This document shows positions 32,913-41,097 of a DNA stretch of 64,000 nt, piece after piece. The position numbers and the translations under genes were made by a program. The number at the start of each line of letters is the position of its first letter. Positions within the stretch are counted from its first letter, which is position 1. Source of the stretch: Hephaestia caeni (lineage in GTDB: Bacteria; Pseudomonadota; Alphaproteobacteria; Sphingomonadales; Sphingomonadaceae); assembly GCF_003550065.1 (NCBI RefSeq), contig NZ_QXDC01000004.1, forward strand, positions 186,001 through 250,000, in the 5' to 3' direction. The notes under the pieces were generated by a model. That model was not told the DNA's origin, did not search any database, and worked only from the letters and a program-made list of their open reading frames with translations.

Positions 32913-33791
32913 TTATGTCTCAATGCTCTTCCCGAGGAAATCGATGAGAACCCGCGCTGCCATCGGCAGATGACGCCGGGAAACATAGAGCGCGTGGATG
33001 CCCAATGTCTCAGGCTGCCATTGCGCAAGCACCGTTTCGAGCCTGCCATCGCGAAGGTCGTGTTCGGCGGCGAAGCGCGGCAGCGTCGCGATACCCATGC
33101 CGGCGATCGCTGCGCGGCGCAGGGCCACCGTGTCGTTGGTCTCGAAGCTGCCCGCCACCGGTATCGAGACCTGGATGTGCCCGTCCTGGAGTGTCCATTC
33201 GGCGCCGCCCAGATTGGTATAGGTCAGGCACTGATGCTCTCTCAGGTCGTCGACACTGACCGGCCGCCCGCGGGCGTCCAGATAGGCCGGCGCAGCGTAA
33301 AGCTGCGACTGGCACGTTCCCAAACGCCTGCCGATAAGCGACGGGTCGAGATTGTTGGCGATCCGGATGGCGACGTCGATCCGATCCTGCACCAGATCCA
33401 CGGGTCTGTCGGAAATGAGCACATCCACTTTGATGCGGGGATAGTCACGCGCAAATTCCGCCAGCAACGGGACAAGAAGCGCGTCAGCGAGGATGGTCGG
33501 GGCAGTCACTCTCAACCTGCCCCTAGGCGTTGCGGCGTCTGCCGCCACCTCCGAGACCGTGTCGGCGATGCGGACCATTTCCTTGCATAGTTCGAGGACG
33601 CGCTCGCCGGCCGAGGTCAGGCTGAGCCGGCGCGTCGTGCGGTGCAGCAGCCGAGTTCCCGACCAGTCCTCGATCGAGGCGATGTACCGGGACGCCATGG
33701 CGCGCGACATGTCCAGCGCCTCGGCCGCCGCCGTGGCGCTGCCGCGCTCAACGGTCTCGATAAAAACGCGGGCGGCCGTAATCCGGTCCAT
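32913..33791 (-). CDS. LysR-family regulator (CrgA-like)
   Basis: The 292-residue protein has an N-terminal HTH (ARVFIETVERGSATAAAEAL, MSRAMASRYIASIEDWSGTR) and an effector domain (GRLRVTAPTILADALLVPLL; RRAAIAGMGIATLPRFAAEH). It is divergent from the DsbA-like/oxidoreductase pair across a 98-base spacer, a classic LysR arrangement, so that pair is its probable target. Inducer unknown. Confidence 0.88.
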   Translation of the reverse strand: MDRITAARVFIETVERGSATAAAEALDMSRAMASRYIASIEDWSGTRLLHRTTRRLSLTSAGERVLELCKEMVRIADTVSEVAADAATPRGRLRVTAPTILADALLVPLLAEFARDYPRIKVDVLISDRPVDLVQDRIDVAIRIANNLDPSLIGRRLGTCQSQLYAAPAYLDARGRPVSVDDLREHQCLTYTNLGGAEWTLQDGHIQVSIPVAGSFETNDTVALRRAAIAGMGIATLPRFAAEHDLRDGRLETVLAQWQPETLGIHALYVSRRHLPMAARVLIDFLGKSIET

Positions 33792-33889
33792 GGCTATTCG
33801 CTCGTTTCATGCAACATTCTGTCGATCATAACGCTGTTTATCTCCATTTTGCGCGACAGTACATATGTCTTCGACAAAAGGAGACCGCT

Positions 33890-34558
33890 ATGACCCAGAC
33901 CATTGAACTCCAGTATTTCTTCGATCCCTTCTGCGGCTGGTGCTACGCTAGCGCGCCGGCTCTCAAAGGGATCGCCGCCAAATACTCCGGCCAACTGAGC
34001 ATGATGCCATCCGGGCTGTTCTTTGACGGCCGGCCCATCTCTTCGATGGCGGATCACGCCTAGCGCAATGACCAGCGGATCCAGTCGCTGACCGGCCAGC
34101 AATATACCGAGCGCTACCACCAGAATGTCCTGCTCGCCCCCGATGGGGTGTTCAGCTCCGCCCCCGCCACGCTGGCGTTGCAGGCGCTGGGCGAACGCGA
34201 CGCAAAGCTCGAACCCGCCTTCCTCCATGCCGTGCAGATCGCCCGCTATATCGACGGGCGCGACACGGCCAGGAAAGAAGACGTGGCGAAGGTGGCCGTT
34301 GCGGTCGCCGGCGAGAACGGGATCGATCTGACGGCCGAAGACTTTGCCGACAGGTTGCGCAGCGATGCCGAACTGCGCCAGCGCACGCTCGACCGCATCG
34401 AAGCGTCGCAGGGCCGCATGAACCAGCTCGGCATCCGTGGCGTGCCCCAACTGGTGGCCGTGATCGACGGCAAGCCGACCGCTCTCGACGGCCAAATCCT
34501 TTACCACGGTCCCGACCGCCTGATTGCTGCGATCGAAGACCTCACCGTCACCGCATAA
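33890..34558 (+). pseudogene. DsbA-family oxidoreductase with in-frame amber stop
   Basis: Translation from 33890 (AAAAGGAG upstream) gives a DsbA/FrnE-like start with the active-site motif FFDPFCGWCYASAPALKGIA, but a TAG at 34061-34063 interrupts it after SSMADHA. The same frame then continues with RNDQRIQSLTGQQYTERYH and ends with GVPQLVAVIDGKP at 34558, so about 222 codons remain intact apart from one. The position is usually Trp (TGG), so a single base change explains it. It could also be a sequencing error or be read through. Confidence 0.75.
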
Positions 34559-34581
34559 CTCTCAACAGAAAGGATATAATC

Positions 34582-35190
34582 ATGAACATCGCTCTTATTG
34601 GCGCTTCCGGCCGGGTCGGCTCGCGCATTCTGGCCGAGCTTTCGAACCGCGGGCATACCGTCACCGCCATTGCGCGTGACCCTGCCAGGGTCGCTTCGCT
34701 TCCCGGCGTCACCGCGATTGCGGGCGACATCGAAGCCACGGAGGCGCTTGCCGAGCTTGTGAAAGGCCATGATCTGGTCATCAGCTCGGTGCTCTTTTCC
34801 GCAAGTGATGCGAACAAGCTCATCGCTGCCGTCAAGGCTTCCGGCGTGCGTCGCTATTACGTCGTCGGCGGGGCCGGCGGCCTGGAAGTGGCGCCTGGCA
34901 AGATGCTGCTCGATACCCCGGAATTCCCCGAGATCTACAAGGTCGAGGCGCAGGCGGGCGTGGACTTCCTCGACAAGCTCAAGGCCGAAGACACGCTGAA
35001 CTGGACCTTCCTCGCGCCGTCGGCCGTCTTCGAGCCCGGCGAGCGCACAGGAAGGTTCCGCCTCGGCAAGGACCAGCTCCTGGCCAACGAGAACGGCAGC
35101 AACATTTCCTTCGAGGATTTTGCCGTCGCGCTCGTGGACGAGATCGAAACGCCGACCCACGTCCGGCAGCGCTTCACCGTCGGTTACTAA
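34582..35190 (+). CDS. NAD(P)-binding atypical SDR/NmrA-like oxidoreductase
   Basis: A 202-residue single-domain protein with the dinucleotide motif MNIALIGASGRVGSRILAEL at the N-terminus, then AIAGDIEATEALAELVKGHD and RYYVVGGAGGLEVAPGK. It belongs to the YwnB/NmrA-like NAD(P)H-binding group, often induced by electrophile or oxidative stress. It follows the broken DsbA-like gene by 23 bases with an AAAGGAT site, and both lie divergent to the LysR at 32913. Confidence 0.82.
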   Translation: MNIALIGASGRVGSRILAELSNRGHTVTAIARDPARVASLPGVTAIAGDIEATEALAELVKGHDLVISSVLFSASDANKLIAAVKASGVRRYYVVGGAGGLEVAPGKMLLDTPEFPEIYKVEAQAGVDFLDKLKAEDTLNWTFLAPSAVFEPGERTGRFRLGKDQLLANENGSNISFEDFAVALVDEIETPTHVRQRFTVGY

Positions 35191-35268
35191 AGCCTGAAAT
35201 CTCAGACATCGTGTGCGGCAGCTCGTCCGCCGCACCTTTCCAAGCGAGCGCGCCGAAGGGCGTCTCGG

Positions 35269-35397
35269 CTAGGGTGCCTCGTCGATCATGATGGCGATGT
35301 CGAGCTGGCCGTTCTCTATGCCAGCCAGCAGCATCGCCCGGTCGCGCTCGAAACCGCATACCCTAACGTCCCGATAGCCTTCGCCAAACTCGCTCAT
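35269..35397 (-). pseudogene. Internal remnant of the trb-associated LysR
   Basis: On the minus strand 42 codons read MSEFGEGYRDVRVCGFERDR, then AMLLAGIENGQLDIAIMIDE, and stop. The intact LysR at 19404 has TEFGECYPEVRVRGFERDRD followed by MLLAGIENGLLDIAIMIGEA. The match is restricted to this middle part. It sits next to the integrase in the same orientation as the intact gene, so the cargo between 20.4 and 35.2 kb is bracketed by sequence from one regulator. Confidence 0.75.
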
Positions 35398-35423
35398 GCC
35401 TCACGCCGCATCGCCCAGGTCCA

Positions 35424-36794
35424 TCAGGCCGCGAGGCGTTCCGGTTCTTCCGGTTGGGGCGGCGCTTCCGGGCGCGGCGTCAGAAAGCGGACCAGCGCCG
35501 CCTTTCTGGAGCTGCGATCGAGCGCGTAGTGCGTATGGGATAGCTTCGCTCCGCTAAGCAGCGCATCGATATATCCAGAGACCGTATCCGCTGCCATGAC
35601 GAGCGCCGCATCAAGCGTATGCACGTACCGGCTTGTGACCGACCCAGACGCATGACCGAGCAGCGCCGCGATGGTGATCTCTGTGAAGCCCAGATCATTC
35701 GCCATACTGGCGAAGCTGTGACGCAGCACATGCGCGGTGAGGTCGGCCAACTCCGTGTCGGCAAAAATCTTCGCCCAATGCCGGGGGAAGCTGCCGAACG
35801 GCTTGTCGCTGTTTCGCGTGCCCGGAAACACATAGGGGCTGTCGCTGCTCATATCCTGTTCGTCGAAATACTCCAGAACAGGCAAGCCCATCGGCCGGAC
35901 CGACTGGCCCTCCTTCGTATCCTCGAACCTGAAGCAGCTTCCCGCGGTGTCGAGTTCGTCCTTGCGCAGCTTGATGATCTCACTGCGGCGACAGCCCGAC
36001 ATGGCGATCTGTCGGATCATCTCGACGGTGCGAGTGTAGCGTTCGTCTTCGGCGGCCTTGGTTAGGATGAGACCGAGCGTGCGATACTCGTCCTCGTTTA
36101 GGCGCCGCGATCGCACCGCATCCTTGGGCTTGCGGACGCCGTGCGCTGGATTCACGTCAATGATGCCTAGCTCGTCCCGCGCATAGGTGAAAATGCCGCC
36201 CAGGAGGCCAACGGTGCGGCTGGCGACGCCGATGCCGCCGCGCACGATCGACTTACCGCGCAGCTTCTCGGTCTTCTCGATCCCGCGCGTCTTGCCCGCC
36301 ATGATGTCCTTCATCATGGCCGTCACGTCCGCCTTGGTGACGTGCGTGACGCGCTTCTTGCCCAGAAGCGGGATGATGTGGCGGTTGATCCGGCCGAGGT
36401 CGGTGATCTTGGTGCTGGCCTTCTTCGGCCGCCCGCCCTTGCCGAGGATGCGGCCGGCATCGAGTTCGGCAATGTATAGCTCGCACAGCTCCTTCACCGA
36501 GATAGCCTTGCGCGCGCTGTTCCGATCTTCGAGCGGGTCGTTGCCCTTGGAGACATCCGCCAGGGCTTGAATGGCCAGCGTGCGAGCCTGCTCGGCGGTG
36601 ATCTGACCGTGCCGGCCCAACTTCATCCGGCGTCGCACATTGTTGGCGTTCCGGTAATCGACGAAGTAGGTCCGGGTGCCGGAGGGCAGGACGAACACGC
36701 CGAAGCCCTTTAGCTCACCGCACCAAACGGTATATTGCTTGTCGCGTGGCTCGGCCTTGTCCACGACGGTTTTCGTAAGTTTCGACATATGCAC
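35424..36794 (-). CDS. int: Tyrosine recombinase integrase
   Basis: The 456-residue protein has a DUF4102-like arm-binding N-terminus (KLTKTVVDKAEPRDKQYTVW), a core-binding region, and a catalytic domain with Arg269 (SGCRRSEI), His355-x-x-Arg358 (TAHVLRHSFAS), His381 (ALLGHASGSV) and Tyr390 (SRYVH). All catalytic residues are present. A start two codons later (36788) is equally possible. It lies 173 bases from a tRNA-Arg 3' fragment, fitting an enzyme that inserts the element into that tRNA gene. Confidence 0.92.
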   Translation of the reverse strand: MHMSKLTKTVVDKAEPRDKQYTVWCGELKGFGVFVLPSGTRTYFVDYRNANNVRRRMKLGRHGQITAEQARTLAIQALADVSKGNDPLEDRNSARKAISVKELCELYIAELDAGRILGKGGRPKKASTKITDLGRINRHIIPLLGKKRVTHVTKADVTAMMKDIMAGKTRGIEKTEKLRGKSIVRGGIGVASRTVGLLGGIFTYARDELGIIDVNPAHGVRKPKDAVRSRRLNEDEYRTLGLILTKAAEDERYTRTVEMIRQIAMSGCRRSEIIKLRKDELDTAGSCFRFEDTKEGQSVRPMGLPVLEYFDEQDMSSDSPYVFPGTRNSDKPFGSFPRHWAKIFADTELADLTAHVLRHSFASMANDLGFTEITIAALLGHASGSVTSRYVHTLDAALVMAADTVSGYIDALLSGAKLSHTHYALDRSSRKAALVRFLTPRPEAPPQPEEPERLAA

Positions 36795-36796
36795 CT

Positions 36797-36929
36797 CGCT
36801 AGAGCGGGCTCAAAAAACTCACCAAAAACTCACCACTGGATCGAAAACTGTGGGGGTCATTGGAGTAGCGCAGAGAACCCTTATAGTCAAGAAACTACTG
36901 TTAAAACAGTATGTTAGCGTGCTCTAGCG
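36797..36929. promoter_or_regulatory. Repeat-rich int upstream region (arm-type/operator sites)
   Basis: Between int and the attachment site lie a perfect tandem repeat AAAAACTCACC (36813-36823 and 36824-36834), a perfect palindrome TACTGTT/AACAGTA (36896-36911), and an outer inverted pair CGCTAGAGC (36797-36805) and GCTCTAGCG (36921-36929). Tandem short repeats beside att are typical arm-type integrase or excisionase sites; the palindrome may be a repressor operator in the int promoter. Confidence 0.55.
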
Positions 36930-36966
36930 TTGAGCTGGCAAGCCTTTCGTAGCGGTGTAGTTCTAG

Positions 36967-37011
36967 CTCCGAAGGTGGAGGCCACACGTTCGAATCGTGT
37001 CGGGCGCGCCA
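36967..37011 (+). other. attachment site: 3' fragment of tRNA-Arg (anticodon CCG)
   Basis: From CTCCGAA (anticodon loop, CCG) the sequence continues GGTGGAGG, then a T-arm CACACGTTCGAATCGTGTC and an acceptor end CGGGCGCGCCA with encoded CCA. A matching 5' half (GCGCCCG, D-arm, first anticodon strand) is missing upstream, so this is not an intact gene. A tRNA 3' piece next to an integrase gene is the usual sign of element insertion. The orientation implies that the intact tRNA lies to the left, outside the window. Confidence 0.7.
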
Positions 37012-37239
37012 TTTCATACCTGAACCATGAACACTTCTGCCGCTGTTCCCAAGATCGAAGTGGAACGGGGGAGTAAGGTTTTCGATCCTGACCCCGTGAT
37101 CCAGTTCACCTAGCAACGCACCTCAAGCTCCGAAATAAAATCCGCTTATGCAGCTTGCGGACGGTCCCTCTCGAATTCCTATGCAGCAGCATCCTAGAAA
37201 TAGCTGCGCACTGGAGCGCCGAGGGAGCGCTCATCGCAA
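37012..37239. other. Gene-free stretch after the attachment site
   Basis: No convincing gene is seen here. The only plus-strand frame of note is 28 codons from an ATG at 37027 and lacks a good ribosome site. The minus-strand frame over the tRNA piece contains RARHDSNVWPP, a peptide often seen as a spurious antisense translation of tRNA loci. Confidence 0.5.
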
Positions 37240-37401
37240 ATGGCTGGAAATGGTAGGGTCCGGAAGAATCAGAACGAGGCGCCGCGCCCTCAGAAAGAGC
37301 CAGGGAATGGTGGGCTTGGCTTGCTGCTTGTCCTGGCGATTACCGCGATCGGCGTTGGGTATGTCGGCTACCGGCTGTCCCTCGTCTTCGGCCTGATCTA
37401 A
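37240..37401 (+). CDS. Small membrane protein, unknown
   Basis: A 53-residue frame with a charged N-terminus (MAGNGRVRKNQNEAPRPQKE) and a single C-terminal membrane helix (about residues 26-50). A GGGAG element lies about 12 bases upstream. It precedes another small membrane gene by 19 bases. I do not recognise a family. Confidence 0.45.
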   Translation: MAGNGRVRKNQNEAPRPQKEPGNGGLGLLLVLAITAIGVGYVGYRLSLVFGLI

Positions 37402-37420
37402 CGAACGATCCAGGCGTGTT

Positions 37421-37693
37421 ATGCGGTTAGACGAGCAGTCGCGAGAGCACATTGGGCGCTATGGCATCAAGCTGGTCGTCGCTGCGGCAATCGCCTACAT
37501 TCTGAAGAGCGAAAACTTCCTTGCCACATTCGCGCTGTGGACCGGCATATACGGCGTAATGGCCGTCGCTTACGCAGTTCATCGCGGCGAACGATTCGGC
37601 AAGACCAGGTTCACCTATTGGGATGAGGCTCTATGGTTGGCGGCGACGGCGTTGGGTCTCTACATTTTCAGTGGCCATCAGTTGGCCGTCTGA
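37421..37693 (+). CDS. Hypothetical membrane protein
   Basis: The 90-residue protein has three likely membrane segments (about residues 15-30, 33-52 and 68-85) with FTYWDEALWLAATALGLYIF at the end. No functional motif is visible. It seems to form a pair with the 53-residue gene upstream. Confidence 0.5.
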   Translation: MRLDEQSREHIGRYGIKLVVAAAIAYILKSENFLATFALWTGIYGVMAVAYAVHRGERFGKTRFTYWDEALWLAATALGLYIFSGHQLAV

Positions 37694-37711
37694 TCGGCCG
37701 CTTCTGTTGGT

Positions 37712-38536
37712 TCAAAGAAACCGTGCGGATGCGTCGCCAACGCCTGACAACTCGACCTTCAGTTCCTGACCAGGAAGGATTTGCAGCAGCATCGGGATGA
37801 TCGATCCGGTTGCTACGATATCGCCGGCGCTGAGATAATTGCCTCTGGCGATCAGATCATTCACGAGCCAGAGCGCAGAGTTGATCGGATCAACCAGCCC
37901 CTCTCCCGATGCCGACTGAAACACTGGAACGTTGTTGATCGACGCTCGCATGTCGATTCTGTCCATAGCCTCCAGGCCTGTTGGCTCATGATATTTGTCG
38001 ACGATCGTCGAAACATGGAACGCATAGTCAGCAATGGCGGCCAGGTGTGGTTGCCCAGTCAGGTGACCACGTCGCCCGACAAGACCGATAGCCGGTTGGT
38101 AGCTCAGGATCGCCTTCCAAAATTGATCGCGAGTGATGGGCCAATGGTCCGCCCCCAAGGGACCGCCTATCGTAAAGACGATTTCGCATTGTGCCCCGAT
38201 GAAGCCTTGGGGAAGCCGGAACGGCCCGTGGGAGTCCTGAAGAACTGTTCCGACAGGGATCGGGCAGTAGATGGGACTGGCAAGGCCAAGCGTGCCGCGG
38301 ATGGCGGGGCAAGTGCCTATCAGGGCGTAACCTACCGCGTCATTGGCGAAGGCCGAGATTGCTGCTGACTGCACCGCCCAGGCGTCATCCTCGCTTCGAA
38401 GCAGATCGAACGGGATATCTGAGGTAATTCCCTGCCGACGGTTTTGGCAAAGCAAGTTAGCGAGATAGTCGAGATTCTGGTCAATCATAGAAGCACACTC
38501 CCGCGCGAGAGAGGGCGCAAAGTCGTGCTCAGTCAA
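37712..38536 (-). CDS. 2-keto-4-pentenoate hydratase family protein
   Basis: The 274-residue protein belongs to the hydratase/decarboxylase group of the FAH superfamily: DAWAVQSAAISAFANDAVGY-type N-terminus, FIGAQCEIVFTIGGPLGADH with acidic metal-site residues, and SGEGLVDPINSALWLVNDLI near the C-terminus. Relatives act in meta-cleavage degradation of aromatics. It stands alone, divergent to a porin gene, so the pathway is not evident here. Two in-frame ATGs exist; the first is used. Confidence 0.75.
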   Translation of the reverse strand: MTEHDFAPSLARECASMIDQNLDYLANLLCQNRRQGITSDIPFDLLRSEDDAWAVQSAAISAFANDAVGYALIGTCPAIRGTLGLASPIYCPIPVGTVLQDSHGPFRLPQGFIGAQCEIVFTIGGPLGADHWPITRDQFWKAILSYQPAIGLVGRRGHLTGQPHLAAIADYAFHVSTIVDKYHEPTGLEAMDRIDMRASINNVPVFQSASGEGLVDPINSALWLVNDLIARGNYLSAGDIVATGSIIPMLLQILPGQELKVELSGVGDASARFL

Positions 38537-38586
38537 ATAAAAATCCGACTATATAGGTACGTATATTTTTGTCAGGGCTTTTTCTT

Positions 38587-38599
38587 ATGAAAATACTAT
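38587..38599. promoter_or_regulatory. Shared 13-bp motif upstream of the porin gene
   Basis: ATGAAAATACTAT occurs here, about 85 bases before the porin start, and identically at 42087-42099 before a small membrane gene. A variant, AAAATAACTAT, lies in the kdp leader at 42899-42909. It may be a common promoter or regulator site. Confidence 0.35.
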
Positions 38600-38682
38600 C
38601 GCAGCGCGGCTGAGCTCCCGTCGAAATAATATGCGGCTCTATCTAGCTTGAGGGTCCCACCAAACCGGAAGGACCTGAAGGT

Positions 38683-39954
38683 ATGAAGCCGCTTAAACCG
38701 TCCCTCGCACCCGCCGCTACGGCCACAGCCGAGGCCGGTCGTCCAACAAGACCGGGGTCGGAGCGTCGGAAGACGCTTTGCCGGAGCGCGGTTGGCGCGG
38801 TCGCGATCATGGCCGGTTCGATGATTGGTCTTGGCCAGGCAGTGGCCGAACCCCTGAGCGCGCCGAGCTTTGGTGGCCCTCTGCGCCCGAACCCCGATCC
38901 GATGAGCATGGATGCGGGCCTGTTTGGTCGCCTTCATATCACCGGCCAGCTCACAGGCATCGGGAATGCGCAGACGAACGGCATTCCCGGCGTCGATCCG
39001 CGAACGACAGATCCCCTCGTCGATATCGGCAATGCCCAAATTCAGGTGCAGACAACCGGGGCGCCTTTGACGTTCTTCGTCCAGGGCGGTGTCTACTCGC
39101 TGCCTTCTTTGGGCTCGGCCTACACCCGCGCAACCGACGTCACCGATCAGTTGTACGGGCCGGTGCCGGTTGCTTATGGCAAGCTCGAGCTGTCGCCGAA
39201 TTTCTCGGTGCAGGCGGGTTTGCTGCCGACGTTGATCGGCGCGGAATCGACCTTCACCTTCCAGAATATGAATATCGCGCGCGGCCTGCTCTGGAACCAG
39301 GAGCCGGCGATCAGCCGCGGTGTTCAGGTGAATTATAGCAATGGACCGGTCAACGCCTCGGTGTCGGTCAATGATGGTTTCTACTCAGGGGATTACAACT
39401 GGGTATCCGGTCTCGTGTCTTATGCGGCGACGCCGTCGAGCACGATCACGCTTGTCGCCGCAGGCAACTTTGCAGAGTCCGGCAAGACCGGCGCCGCGAC
39501 GCCACTGGCGCAGAACAACAGCAGCATCTTCAATGTGATCTACACCTATGTCGACGGCCCGCTGACGCTCCAGCCCTATCTGCAATACACAACGGCCCGC
39601 TCGAACAGGGACATCGGTATTGATCGCTCGGCCGAAACATTCGGCGGAGCGCTGCTCGCTCGCTATGCCATCAATGAGAATTTCTCGATCGCTGGACGTG
39701 CCGAGTACATCGCTTCAAGCGGAGGAGATTGCGGCGTCGCCGCAGACTGCGCCCCCACCAATCTGCTCTACGGGCCGAAAAGCAGGGCGTGGTCGCTGAC
39801 GGTGACGCCGACCTACCAGCGCGGGATCTTCTACGCGCGTACCGAGCTTTCGTACACCCGCATCGATCGGGTCACCGAAGGCTACGGCTTTGGGTCCAAC
39901 TTCGACAAGCGCGACCAGGTACGCGGGATGTTTGAGGCCGGGGTGCTTTTCTAG
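38683..39954 (+). CDS. Outer-membrane beta-barrel porin (OmpL/BBP2-like)
   Basis: The 423-residue protein starts with a long basic leader and a signal peptide (hydrophobic residues about 35-52, cleavage near AVAEP). The rest alternates in beta-barrel fashion: LTGIGNAQTNGIPGVDPRTT, NFSVQAGLLPTLIGAESTFT, NMNIARGLLWNQEPAISRGV, and a C-terminal strand ending in Phe (FEAGVLF). This fits the putative beta-barrel porin-2 family. It probably admits small solutes; no substrate can be named. A GGAAGG site lies near the start. Confidence 0.78.
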   Translation: MKPLKPSLAPAATATAEAGRPTRPGSERRKTLCRSAVGAVAIMAGSMIGLGQAVAEPLSAPSFGGPLRPNPDPMSMDAGLFGRLHITGQLTGIGNAQTNGIPGVDPRTTDPLVDIGNAQIQVQTTGAPLTFFVQGGVYSLPSLGSAYTRATDVTDQLYGPVPVAYGKLELSPNFSVQAGLLPTLIGAESTFTFQNMNIARGLLWNQEPAISRGVQVNYSNGPVNASVSVNDGFYSGDYNWVSGLVSYAATPSSTITLVAAGNFAESGKTGAATPLAQNNSSIFNVIYTYVDGPLTLQPYLQYTTARSNRDIGIDRSAETFGGALLARYAINENFSIAGRAEYIASSGGDCGVAADCAPTNLLYGPKSRAWSLTVTPTYQRGIFYARTELSYTRIDRVTEGYGFGSNFDKRDQVRGMFEAGVLF

Positions 39955-40018
39955 GACGGGCGCGGGCGGAAATGCGGAGCCACCGGCTCCGCAAACGCAC
40001 TGCGAGCTTAGGTGAAAC

Positions 40019-40327
40019 ATGGGTTTGGAACAGATCATATCGAAATTGGAGGCTCCTCAAGCCACAGCGACTGTGTATCCGGTCCTGCCCGTTCTCTGGG
40101 TCTATCGGAACTATGATGATCGCTGGACTGTGCATCTTGAAGGTGAAGACTCCGAATGGTGCCACCCAACGCGCAATGATGCGGTCGGTGCGGCAAGGCT
40201 GATAGGCGAGAGCTACGGCTGCTACCGCCTCTATCTTCAACTGACAGACGGTCGCTTCTGCCTGGAGATGATGAACCTCAGTCGGCGGCGCGAGCCGCGT
40301 CAGATGGGGAGCGAGGGCGAAAATTGA
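40019..40327 (+). CDS. Small hypothetical protein, DUF2188-like layout
   Basis: A 102-residue soluble protein: VLWVYRNYDDRWTVHLEGED, then NDAVGAARLIGESYGCYRLY. The pattern aromatic-x-Trp-x-Val, followed by a D-A-x-x-A-A-R helix and a terminal strand, resembles the gene at 42473. It starts a run of overlapping small genes that leads into the DapA-like gene. Function unknown. Confidence 0.5.
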   Translation: MGLEQIISKLEAPQATATVYPVLPVLWVYRNYDDRWTVHLEGEDSEWCHPTRNDAVGAARLIGESYGCYRLYLQLTDGRFCLEMMNLSRRREPRQMGSEGEN

Positions 40328-40473
40328 GCCGGGCTGTACCAAGCAAGCGCCAAGTCTCCCGACACGTCTTCCGCTGCGCCGTGGAGATCATCGCTCTGGT
40401 GGTGATCGCCGGTTGCGCTGTTCTTGCTGCCGCAGGCCCCAGCATCTACCTGGTGCTCAGAAATGGCGGCTGA
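40324..40473 (+). CDS. Small membrane protein, unknown
   Basis: A 49-codon frame from a TTG that overlaps the preceding stop (TTGA). The product has a basic N-terminus (SRAVPSKRQVSRHVFRC) and one hydrophobic helix (about residues 20-43). Overlap and composition make a coupled membrane peptide plausible, but the start codon is weak. Confidence 0.35.
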   Translation: MSRAVPSKRQVSRHVFRCAVEIIALVVIAGCAVLAAAGPSIYLVLRNGG

Positions 40474-40636
40474 ATGCAGATTTTTGGGCCGTCCTGCTCA
40501 CCCCAGGTTGCCACGACCGAAACCGAGGTTCAGCAAACGCGAGCGACGCCGTAGATCGGAATACCTGCTTCTGATGTTTGCTGCGAGCTGTGCCGCGGTG
40601 CAGGTCGTCGCCATAGTTTTTCTGAGAGCGGCATGA
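40463..40636 (+). CDS. Small membrane protein, unknown
   Basis: A 57-residue frame with a very basic middle (KPRFSKRERRRRSEYLLLMF) and a C-terminal membrane helix (about residues 37-56). It overlaps the previous frame by 11 bases and the next gene by ATGA. A further in-frame ATG at 40424 exists, but the one at 40463 fits the gene spacing better. Confidence 0.4.
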   Translation: MAAECRFLGRPAHPRLPRPKPRFSKRERRRRSEYLLLMFAASCAAVQVVAIVFLRAA

Positions 40637-41097
40637 CACGCCCTGCGGCTCCAGATCTCCAAGCCGACGATCCAAGGCCGGGTATCGGTGAAAGCCGTCT
40701 GGCTGCGCTGCCAGGCCTGAGGACGCAGTTGGAGATGGCTCGGGTCCTCAAGGAGCACCACATCTGGCTGGCTGTGAGGATTATCGAGGAGCGCGAAGAT
40801 CAGTCGCAGTTTCGACGGCACCGCCGGCTCCGTGATCTGCTCGAAGCAAATGCCTTGCTTGAAGCGGTTCTCGAACTCGGAGCGCATCTGCAACCAACGC
40901 GGCATCCTTGGTCGATGGGCCGCTCGGGAGATCGTTGGCGTTGTCGCGTGGCGTGGAGCGATCGAGGCAATTTGCGCAGGTGCGTGGGCCGACACGACGA
41001 TCTGGCCGCTGCCATGCTGATCGCATTGCTGGGCTCCCTCGATCGTCGCCAGCGCCGACCAAAAGAACTCTCGAAACGTGGAGAAGAGGCAGCATGA
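40633..41097 (+). CDS. Hypothetical protein upstream of dapA-like gene
   Basis: A 154-residue Arg/Leu-rich soluble protein (RTQLEMARVLKEHHIWLAVR; RRHRRLRDLLEANALLEAVL) that seems largely helical. Four-base overlaps with genes on both sides support a real cistron in one operon with the DapA-like enzyme. I recognise no family. Confidence 0.45.
   Translation: MTRPAAPDLQADDPRPGIGESRLAALPGLRTQLEMARVLKEHHIWLAVRIIEEREDQSQFRRHRRLRDLLEANALLEAVLELGAHLQPTRHPWSMGRSGDRWRCRVAWSDRGNLRRCVGRHDDLAAAMLIALLGSLDRRQRRPKELSKRGEEAA

Noticed and set aside
36920..37011. Complete tRNA-Arg gene
   Set aside because: No 5' acceptor strand, D-arm or matching anticodon stem precedes the intact 3' half, so only a fragment is present.
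36901..37116. Minus-strand frame containing RARHDSNVWPP over the tRNA fragment
   Set aside because: Peptides of this type are well-known spurious translations opposite tRNA genes.
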